Of a DNA stretch of 7,555 nt, positions 1-6,054 are shown piece after piece. Location: assembly GCA_031267375.1 (NCBI GenBank), contig JAIRZE010000074.1, positions 1 through 7,555 of the forward strand, given 5' to 3'. The stretch is from Rickettsiales bacterium. Lineage in GTDB: Bacteria > Pseudomonadota > Alphaproteobacteria > Rs-D84. The notes beneath the pieces were generated by a model. The model was not told where the DNA came from, made no database searches, and worked only from the letters and a program-made list of their open reading frames with translations. Each line of letters starts with the position of its first letter. The stretch's first letter is position 1. Position numbers and translations under genes: made by a program.

Positions 1-1
1 C

Positions 2-769
2 GCGTTGCCGACTATTATCGTATGCCTGATCTGGATGATGATTTCCTGGGCGTTTGGCGATTCAATGCTGTTGTCTTTTGCCGGCGCGAAAGAAATCCAT
101 AATGATGAAGCAGAGTACAAGCCGGTATTTCGCAGCGTGGAAAACATATCGCTGGCCGCCGGTCTGCCCGCTCCGCGCGTTTATGTCATAGAAGACGATT
201 CCTTGAACGCGTTCGCGACGGGACGGGGCCCGAATGACGCGTCTGTCGCGCTGACGCGCGGAATTATAAACAAGCTGGACAAGGCGGAACTGGAAGGCGT
301 CATCGCCCACGAAATGGCGCATATCGGCAACCGCGACATTCGCCTGGATATGTTGCTGATTACGGGCATAGGCGTCACGGTTTTTGCCGCGGATGTTATT
401 CTGCGCACTGCATTGCATTCCGGCGAAAACCGCGATGAAAAAAATAACAGCGCCGCGATTTTGTTTATGGTCTGGCTGGCATTTATGGTGTTTAACTGGA
501 TTATTACGCCGATTTTGCGAATGGCAATATCGCGAAAAAGAGAATTCGCAGCAGACGCAACAGGCGCGTTTATTACCAGGAATCCAAAGGCTTTGGCAAA
601 TGCGCTGCGGAAAATATCCGCTGATTCGCGCGTGGAAGTTCTGGACAAGAAAACATCAATGGCGGCGATGTGCATAGCGGATCCGCTGGCGCCAAAGGCT
701 TTTGCCGGGGACTTGCTTGCGACGCATCCGAAAGTACAGGACAGAATCGCGCGTCTGGAAAATATGTAA
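2..769 (+). CDS. htpX: HtpX-like M48 family membrane zinc metalloprotease (5' end outside the window)
   Basis: This is the C-terminal part of an HtpX-type protease, a zinc endopeptidase of the inner membrane that degrades damaged membrane proteins (known for the family). Numbering from the TTG at position 5, the zinc motif HEMAH is at residues 102-106 within GVIAHEMAHIGNRDI, and the third zinc ligand is probably E180 in REFAADATGA. The stretch NAFATGRGPNDASVALTRG (about residues 68-86) and the ending HPKVQDRIARLENM are also typical of HtpX. Two hydrophobic segments (about 116-134 and 151-171) are the expected membrane helices after the active site. The frame stays open to the left edge, and the N-terminal membrane hairpin of the family is absent, so the true start lies upstream; the TTG at 5 is only the first possible start codon in view. 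The stop is TAA at 767-769. I see no convincing terminator before the next promoter. Confidence 0.93.
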   Translation, partial: ALPTIIVCLIWMMISWAFGDSMLLSFAGAKEIHNDEAEYKPVFRSVENISLAAGLPAPRVYVIEDDSLNAFATGRGPNDASVALTRGIINKLDKAELEGVIAHEMAHIGNRDIRLDMLLITGIGVTVFAADVILRTALHSGENRDEKNNSAAILFMVWLAFMVFNWIITPILRMAISRKREFAADATGAFITRNPKALANALRKISADSRVEVLDKKTSMAAMCIADPLAPKAFAGDLLATHPKVQDRIARLENM

Positions 770-776
770 AAAACAG

Positions 777-806
777 TTGCTTTGATATGTCAAATATTTC
801 TATAAT
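777..806 (+). promoter_or_regulatory. sigma70-type promoter for the leader ORF and exported-protein operon
   Basis: A perfect -10 hexamer TATAAT lies at 801-806. An imperfect -35, TTGCTT, lies at 777-782 with an 18-nt spacer. The predicted transcription start is near 813, about 20 nt before the ATG of the small leader ORF at 834. It is placed just after htpX and just before the operon. The -35 matches only three of six consensus bases, so some activation or weak strength is possible. Confidence 0.6.
781..794 (+). promoter_or_regulatory. operator-like dyad in the promoter spacer
   Basis: TTTGA-TATG-TCAAA is a perfect 5-bp inverted repeat with a 4-nt centre, overlapping the 3' end of the -35 and most of the spacer of the promoter at 777-806. 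Such a position suits a repressor site. The repeat is short and could be chance. It does not fit the FNR (TTGAT-N4-ATCAA) or Crp (TGTGA-N6-TCACA) consensus exactly. Confidence 0.25.
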
Positions 807-833
807 CGGGTATGTAAAACCAGTGAGAGAAAT

Positions 834-976
<143 letters not shown>

Positions 977-980
<4 letters not shown>

Positions 981-2047
981 TTCAAAAAATCCCAAAAATT
1001 TTTTCCGCTTTATTTTTTGCGATTTTCGCAACCGGCGCCGCATACTCCGCGCCGACTATCCAAGAGCAACTTGCTGAAATAAAAGCTGCCGGCTGGGACA
1101 CCAGCAATGACCCAAACAAAAAATCTATTTATGACGAAATTGTTGCGACTCTGTCGGAAATGGACGGCTTTGGCGACGAGCTGCTTGCCAACGAAAACGC
1201 GATGAAAGAAAAAGAAAACAGTGCCGCGAATAAAGCCCTGGGCGCGGGTGCAATGGGCGCTGTGGGAATGGGCGGCAAGATGCTGCTTTCCGGTATGGCT
1301 GAACAATCCGCTGACAAAGCGATTCAAGAAGAAATGCAGGGCGTATTAAATTCTATGTACTGCAAAGTGCCAAACGGCACGAAAATAAATTACGGCACAA
1401 CGGATAATCCTTTGCCCGGCGACGGCGTAGCAATGGCAGAGATGCGCGCAGAATATGAGCGCATAGCTACGCAATTAAAATCGGATAAAGAAATGCTTGG
1501 AATGCTGCCCGGCATTGAATCCGAAACGGTTTTTGATAAATCCGCGACGGGACTTTATGACAAAGACACTGCGGGCTATAAAGTTCGCCAAGGTGAAGGA
1601 AACATTGCCAGTGTATTCGGTTCGCTTGCCGGCAATGACAAAGACAAGGCTGCCTGGGACGCGCAAACCGCGGAGTCCAAGACACAGGTAAATGCCGGCA
1701 TCGGCTTGGCCGCAACTGGCGTGGTTGGTGGTATCGTTGGAAATATGCTGATTAACAAAGACGCGCCGAAAGAAAACTCTGCCGAAATTATGGCGCGCCG
1801 CAATGCCGCCCAGAAAAAACTGGATGGTCTGTCGCAAAAGCTGAAAAGCACTGCGGACGGCGATATTGAAAACTGCAACAAGCAGATACAAAAAAACAAG
1901 GATCTGGCGGCAAAGATAAAATCCGGGGACGCGCGCCTGATACCATTATTTCAAAAATTCATAGATGAAATTGATGCCGTGAAAATGCTGACTGCGGACG
2001 ACTTCGCCAAGATAAAGGATATAAAATATTGCGCCTGCGACTTATAG
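977..2047 (+). CDS. exported protein of unknown function, first gene of the operon
   Basis: This 356-aa protein is not one I recognise. The start is TTG at 977: it is the only usable start giving the N-terminus MIQKIPKIFSALFFAIFATG, a clear signal peptide with likely cleavage around residues 24-25 (AYSA-PT). An upstream TGA at 956-958 excludes a longer form, and AAAAGGG lies 8 nt ahead. The mature part is hydrophilic and helical, with two glycine/alanine-rich hydrophobic stretches: about 87-107 (containing GAGAMGAVGMGG) and about 239-258 (containing GIGLAATGVVGGIVG). These resemble glycine-zipper membrane or oligomer segments. It has four cysteines (129, 300, 352, 354), the last two in a C-terminal CAC, so disulphides in the periplasm are possible. 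A Lys-rich, possibly coiled-coil region covers about 268-315. It overlaps the next gene by 19 nt, which suggests joint expression and a shared task, perhaps an accessory factor or partner of the large protein. That role is inference only. Confidence 0.85.
2014..2019 (+). promoter_or_regulatory. ribosome-binding site AAAGGA supporting the TTG start at 2029
   Basis: AAAGGA lies 9 nt before TTG 2029, inside the end of the preceding gene. It favours this start over the in-frame TTG at 2056 (with AGGA at 2046-2049), because only the start at 2029 includes the basic N-terminus (MRLRLIG) needed for a normal signal peptide. Confidence 0.6.
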
Positions 2048-5000
2048 GATTTTTATTGATTTTTGCATTCGCGTTCGCGCCCGCATTTGCGGATGACGCC
2101 CTTGCCCCCGTTTGCGAAGACATCGCCCAGCAATATGAAGACGCGCTTGCGCAATTAAAAAAAGATGACGAGGCAACAGAGCTTGCACGAATAGAACAAG
2201 AACAACCTGCACAGAATGAATCTCCGCAGGAAGAGCAACAGGAAGAAAATGCGCCCCAAGACAAGTCTGGCTCCGACACTCGGACAGAGGAGGATTTATT
2301 CAGAGAAGAACTTTTATGTTTGAATTCCGACGGCGAATGGAATGACAAGGCCAACAATTGCGATTGCGATCCGAAAGATAATGGCAAGAAATGGTATGAT
2401 CCGAGTGCAAAAGACTGCAAAGATTTTGAAGATGAAACCGTGGCCGATGCAAAACCAGACGATATGCAATGCCCTGCTGAAAACCCCAGAATGAAATCTT
2501 TGACGGCTGCCAGCAGGGTCGGCGATTTTTGCTCTTATGGAAATGTTGTCAGCGGAAAAATTTTCAAGTACAAGCCGGGGACGACGCGGGACAAAAAAGA
2601 TGTCGGCGGGACTTGCAGCTGCACGGCGACCGCGTGCAAGCCGGGTTTTCATACATCCAGCGGGGCCTGCGTCGCAGACACTGCGGACGCAAACGGTATG
2701 TGCCTGAAAAAAGAATACCAGATAGAAAAGTTGGCCAAGGACAAGCAATGGGCCGCGGCAAAGGGCAATACTGACCTGGACAAATGCGTTGACTTTTGCA
2801 GTCAAAAAGCGGCTTTGGACAAATGCAAATCCGGCACCGCTATTCATATAAAAAGCAAAAATATGTGCGTCTGCAATATAAGCGCCGCGGATAAATCCGC
2901 CCTGACACCACAAGAGCCTGGTATAAATCCCGATGATGTAAACAAGCAGGTTGATACAATTTGCAAGAAAAAGACGCCCGCCGCAAATGAACTTTGCATA
3001 AAAGATTTTTCTTCATTCACAACAAACGAATACGCTGCGATCGGCCTGGCCAAAGAATGGGTGCGCGTCAAAAAATCCGGACAAATCGTGCAATGCAGCA
3101 ACGAATCCGAAACCCGCGACAAAGTCCTGGGGATGGCCGGCGACGATTACCTGCGCTGCATCAGCACGGATAAAAAATACAAATACGAATTTCAATTCGG
3201 CAGCGCAAAAGTCGGAAACGGGCACCTTGGCGAAAACGGTATTCCCGAAGGAATCTGCAAAATTCACGATAAAAAATATGACACCAACGCGTACAGACCG
3301 CTGTGCTATGTGAACAGTCAGGAAGAATGCGATAAAATAATAATCAGCGCGAAAAATATGGGCCGAACCAGCACGCGCTATTACGAACTTCCGCCATACG
3401 CGCGCAAAGCCTGCATCTTTGCCCAGGCTTCCACCGGCAGCCTTTATACCGACGCCGCAATCGCAAGCACTGCCCCTGTTTTGGAAACCGTCTGCGGAAT
3501 AGACAATTTCATTTTCTATAACCACGACATCAGCGGGCGCGTCGCGATAGAAAAAAGACTGAAAGAATGGGTGCTGGCCGAATGCAAAAAACAAAATCAC
3601 CAGGCCAATAATTTCAAATGCTTGGATAATATGCTGGGCTATAACTATGGCGGAAAATCCGGCGACAGATTGCAGTGTTCTATCAACGGCAATGAAAAAA
3701 TAGACTTTGTCGTGAAAGATTTGAAAGAGTCTTTCACGCGCGACATCCGGTCCGGCTTTCAGGGAATGGATTGCAAACTGGCAGGCGGCACTTTCACCGA
3801 ACGCGCCTGCATCAATCTGGGCCAGGCGCAATGCAATGAACTGATTTCCAAAAGCGCAAAAGAATGCCCGGACTGTAAAGGCATAGAATGGAAAGACGAC
3901 AAATGCGTGCTGAAAGACGCCGCCTATGCCGCCAAATGGGACAAAGGCGTAAAGATCGGAACAATCGCTGGACTGGCTGTCGGCGGTGTAATCATTACGG
4001 TTGCAACCGGGGGCACCGGCGGGGTTGCGGTTGTCGTCGCACTGGCCGAGACGACGGGCGCGGTAATGGAAATCAGCGCAGAAGTCGCTATGTCCGACAA
4101 CGCGCAAGAGTTCCTGGACGCCAGCCGCAAATGCAAAAACGCGCAATGCGCGGAAGCAATGCTTAAAAAAGATCTGCAATCCCAGGCGAACTATGCGTCC
4201 AGATATTCGCCCACAGAGATAGAAGCCGTTGATACTGAATTCGCCAGACTGTTGGGATATATTCCGCAAGATTCGGACTTTTATAAAAAGATTCAGGAAA
4301 GCGGCGCAACTTTGGCCGAAAACGAAAAAGGATTTTTTGATAAAGACTCGTGGGAGCCTGAACAAGTAATCGCCGCAATAGGCGTGGGCTTGCAATTGAC
4401 TTCGTTCATAACAAACCTTTGGAAAGGCGCGGCAAAAAAATTCACAAAAACCACAAACCGGATCAGCACGGCCGTTGACAAGAACGCATTGCGCGCGGAA
4501 CAGCAGTTAGGGAAAACAAAACCCGGCAGCGCGGCGAATATAAAGCAGACGGAAAAAGTTGAAAAATTGACCGAGCAGCAAAAGATATTGGACCGCGTGG
4601 CGGACGGAAAGGCGACCGCGGACGATATGGCCGAAATCGGCGCGGATGGAAATAAAACTCTGCGCCAGTCCGCCAACCGGGTAGAGGCTGCAAAAGCCCA
4701 GGAAGCCGCGGCGGGCACTGCGAAAACTTTTGAAAGATCCGCAATAAAAAATATTGCAGACAAGGAAGCGCAACTGGCGCGGGGAAGCGGAAGCACGGCT
4801 ACGAAGAAAGGATTGAGCCAGGAAATCCAAACCATCAGAAACAGATTGCACAGCGCCGGCGCGACAGATGCCGAAATAGACGCGGCGTTGGCGGAATACA
4901 AAGCAAATCCGAATAAATATCCTGCGGGCTCGCAAATTCACCTGGACGAAACAGGAAAAGTGGTCGGCGAAGCGCCGGTACCGGCACCAAAATCGGTTGA

Positions 5001-5790
5001 ACCTGCGCCCGCGCCAAAGCCAACGGAAACACCGAAACCGGTGGAAACACCGAAGCCCGCAGAAGTAAAACCTGCGGAACCAGCACCTGCGCCAAAGCCA
5101 ACGGAAACACCGAAACCGGCAGAAGTAAAACCTGCGGAACCAGCACCTGCGCCAAAGCCAGCGGAAACACCTGTTGCGCCAAAACCGAAACCAGTTGAAA
5201 CGCCGGCCGCAAACATAGCGCCTATTGAAAATCGGCTGAACGAACTAAGAAGGGTTTATGGAACTGGAAATCAGCCTGTAATAAATATTCCTGAATTACC
5301 AAAGACGCAAGCAATTAGAATGTCTGATAAAGCGGTGGATTCTATGTCTTCGGCAATAAAAATGACTGCTAACGATGGCAAAGAAACAGCAATGATGGGC
5401 TTTGGAAGAAAAATTACAGATCCCGACGGAGTTGAACGAATTATCATTGAAGATTTTATTCCGTCATCTGCGCCAAGAGTTTCTGCCGAGGCCGTATTTG
5501 ATAATCAAGTAGCCGTTAAAGCGATTGAGCGCGCAAAAGAAAGTGCGAAAGCGCTTGGCGGAGAACCTGTGATTATACACACTCATACGCACGGATTGCA
5601 GCATCTTGGAGAGATTAGCAATAATTTTTCCGCTGGCGATATAGAAGCGTATGCTAAAATGGCAGACATAGGAAAACAACATAATGTTAATACAATTGGC
5701 GCAATGGCGACATCAAACGCTGATTTTCATTTTGTAAAATATGATGAAACCATAAATAGAGTCAGAAAATATACAAATATATCAAATTAA
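2029..5790 (+). CDS. large modular exported protein with Cys-rich N-terminus and C-terminal JAB/MPN-like domain
   Basis: 1253 aa. Residues 1-21 form a signal peptide (MRLRLIGFLL, then a Phe/Ala-rich core, cleavage after AFA before DD). Residues 22-95 are acidic and Gln/Glu-rich. About 97-707 are Cys-rich: I count 37 cysteines in the protein, the last at 707, often spaced like small disulphide modules (C97, C111, C113, C130; C196, C198, C203, C214). Residues 644-684 are a long Gly/Ala/Val-rich hydrophobic segment; a second, weaker one is near 783-800. About 820-970 are charged, Ala-rich and probably helical. About 984-1063 are a Pro/Glu/Lys repeat linker. The end (about 1095-1253) resembles a JAB/MPN metalloprotease: E1119 in KETAMMGFG, H1184/H1186/H1188 in VIIHTHTHG, and S1201-A-G-D1204. 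The layout (export signal, long body, flexible linker, enzymatic tip) recalls modular secreted proteins of the polymorphic type, but no immunity gene follows. Start TTG overlaps the upstream gene. The whole-protein function is unknown. Confidence 0.88.
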   Translation: MRLRLIGFLLIFAFAFAPAFADDALAPVCEDIAQQYEDALAQLKKDDEATELARIEQEQPAQNESPQEEQQEENAPQDKSGSDTRTEEDLFREELLCLNSDGEWNDKANNCDCDPKDNGKKWYDPSAKDCKDFEDETVADAKPDDMQCPAENPRMKSLTAASRVGDFCSYGNVVSGKIFKYKPGTTRDKKDVGGTCSCTATACKPGFHTSSGACVADTADANGMCLKKEYQIEKLAKDKQWAAAKGNTDLDKCVDFCSQKAALDKCKSGTAIHIKSKNMCVCNISAADKSALTPQEPGINPDDVNKQVDTICKKKTPAANELCIKDFSSFTTNEYAAIGLAKEWVRVKKSGQIVQCSNESETRDKVLGMAGDDYLRCISTDKKYKYEFQFGSAKVGNGHLGENGIPEGICKIHDKKYDTNAYRPLCYVNSQEECDKIIISAKNMGRTSTRYYELPPYARKACIFAQASTGSLYTDAAIASTAPVLETVCGIDNFIFYNHDISGRVAIEKRLKEWVLAECKKQNHQANNFKCLDNMLGYNYGGKSGDRLQCSINGNEKIDFVVKDLKESFTRDIRSGFQGMDCKLAGGTFTERACINLGQAQCNELISKSAKECPDCKGIEWKDDKCVLKDAAYAAKWDKGVKIGTIAGLAVGGVIITVATGGTGGVAVVVALAETTGAVMEISAEVAMSDNAQEFLDASRKCKNAQCAEAMLKKDLQSQANYASRYSPTEIEAVDTEFARLLGYIPQDSDFYKKIQESGATLAENEKGFFDKDSWEPEQVIAAIGVGLQLTSFITNLWKGAAKKFTKTTNRISTAVDKNALRAEQQLGKTKPGSAANIKQTEKVEKLTEQQKILDRVADGKATADDMAEIGADGNKTLRQSANRVEAAKAQEAAAGTAKTFERSAIKNIADKEAQLARGSGSTATKKGLSQEIQTIRNRLHSAGATDAEIDAALAEYKANPNKYPAGSQIHLDETGKVVGEAPVPAPKSVEPAPAPKPTETPKPVETPKPAEVKPAEPAPAPKPTETPKPAEVKPAEPAPAPKPAETPVAPKPKPVETPAANIAPIENRLNELRRVYGTGNQPVINIPELPKTQAIRMSDKAVDSMSSAIKMTANDGKETAMMGFGRKITDPDGVERIIIEDFIPSSAPRVSAEAVFDNQVAVKAIERAKESAKALGGEPVIIHTHTHGLQHLGEISNNFSAGDIEAYAKMADIGKQHNVNTIGAMATSNADFHFVKYDETINRVRKYTNISN
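4975..5217 (+). repeat. Pro-rich linker with a 60-bp tandem repeat
   Basis: The segment codes for a Pro/Ala/Glu/Lys linker built from motifs such as APAPKPTETPKP and AEVKPAEP. At DNA level there is a 60-bp period: 5059-5100 is identical to 5119-5160, and the match runs to 5110/5170 with one change (5101 a, 5161 g). A diverged partial copy precedes it near 4996-5040. Recombination between copies would change the linker by 20 residues without breaking the frame. Such linkers are typically extended and can cross an envelope or peptidoglycan layer (family-level knowledge of Pro-rich linkers, not specific to this protein). Confidence 0.9.
5311..5787 (+). other. JAB/MPN (JAMM)-like C-terminal domain of the large exported protein
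   Basis: Protein residues about 1095-1253. The JAMM pattern is a Glu on an early strand, then HxH, a spacer, and SxxD. Here E1119 sits in an E-T-A-M-M-G-F-G strand like the E-x-x-G-x-L-x-G of the family, HTHTHG is at 1184-1189, and SAGD is at 1201-1204 followed by a helix (IEAYAKMA) and a final strand pair (TIGAMATS, DFHFVKYD). The spacing from HxH to Ser is 12 (or 14) residues instead of the usual 7, so an insertion or a divergent prokaryotic JAB family must be assumed. If real, it would be a zinc isopeptidase or protease acting outside the cytoplasm. Confidence 0.55.
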
Positions 5791-5875
5791 TCCGAAACAA
5801 AAACTTAACTTTGTGAATACGCAGGTATAATTAATGCCCAGCATTTTATCAAAAAAAAACGAGAGTAAAATAGAT

Positions 5876-5951
5876 TGGTGCGGGCAACGCGACTCGAACG
5901 CGCGACCTCAACCTTGGCAAGGTTGCGCTCTACCAACTGAGCTATACCCGC
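5876..5951 (-). tRNA. tRNA-Gly (anticodon GCC)
   Basis: On the minus strand a 76-nt cloverleaf reads from GCGGGTA (acceptor) through GCTC-AGTTGGTA-GAGC (D arm), CAACC-TTGCCAA-GGTTG (anticodon arm, anticodon GCC at plus positions 5916-5918), a five-base variable loop, and GCGCG-TTCGAGT-CGCGT (T arm), to TGCCCGC, discriminator A and an encoded CCA. All stems pair, with one G-U type pair at the end of the T stem and one in the acceptor stem. It reads glycine codons GGC and GGU. It lies opposite to the flanking genes and separates the operon from the 6049 gene. The plus-strand reading of this gene gives a false peptide (DSNARPQPWQGCALPTELYP), which should not be annotated. Confidence 0.97.
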
Positions 5952-6013
5952 AATCTTTCGGCGGTCTGCATTCTGACACATCTTTTCCCTTTTTGCAAGT
6001 GCTTTTTATTAGA

Positions 6014-6041
6014 TTGACAACTATTTATTTTAGTGTAATAT
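6014..6041 (+). promoter_or_regulatory. promoter close to the start of the 6049 gene
   Basis: A perfect -35 TTGACA (6014-6019), a 16-nt spacer, and TAATAT (6036-6041, four of six consensus bases) as -10. The predicted transcription start is about 6048-6049, on the ATG itself, which implies a leaderless mRNA. No Shine-Dalgarno sequence is visible before the ATG, which agrees with this. Confidence 0.5.
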
Positions 6042-6054
6042 ATGCCCTATGCAA
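6027..6054 (-). promoter_or_regulatory. possible promoter for the tRNA-Gly gene
   Basis: On the minus strand TTGCAT (6054-6049) and TAAAAT (6032-6027) are separated by 16 nt. This would start transcription near 6020, about 70 nt before the mature tRNA. It overlaps the plus-strand promoter, so the two might compete. The region is A/T-rich and chance matches are easy, so this is tentative. Confidence 0.25.

Noticed and set aside
812..817. ATG-TAA start-stop pair just at the predicted transcription start
   Set aside because: It is at or before the likely first nucleotide of the mRNA and has no ribosome-binding site.
3711..3738. 9-bp inverted repeat CGTGAAAGA / TCTTTCACG with a 10-nt loop inside the large gene
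   Set aside because: A stem of this length within such a distance is expected roughly by chance in a window of this size, and it lies in ordinary coding sequence.
3013..4395. Minus-strand open frame of 460 codons opposite the large exported protein
   Set aside because: It is antisense to a region with consistent coding signals on the plus strand (signal peptide, Cys modules, normal codon use). Its Phe/Ala-rich composition is what the antisense of Lys/Cys/Gly-rich coding DNA yields.
5804..5831. TATAAT at 5826-5831 as a plus-strand promoter
   Set aside because: The only -35 candidates (CTTAAC or TTAACT) are poor, and the only product would be the false peptide antisense to the tRNA.
5791..5875. 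Short dyad AATGC-CCA-GCATT and an A9 tract between the operon and the tRNA, considered as a terminator in either direction
   Set aside because: The 5-bp stem is weak. It is followed by A residues on the plus strand, and on the minus strand the T9 tract comes before the stem rather than after it.
5791..6048. Search for an immunity gene next to the modular exported protein
   Set aside because: Only the tRNA gene and promoter-like sequence are present, so a classical toxin-immunity arrangement is not supported within the window.
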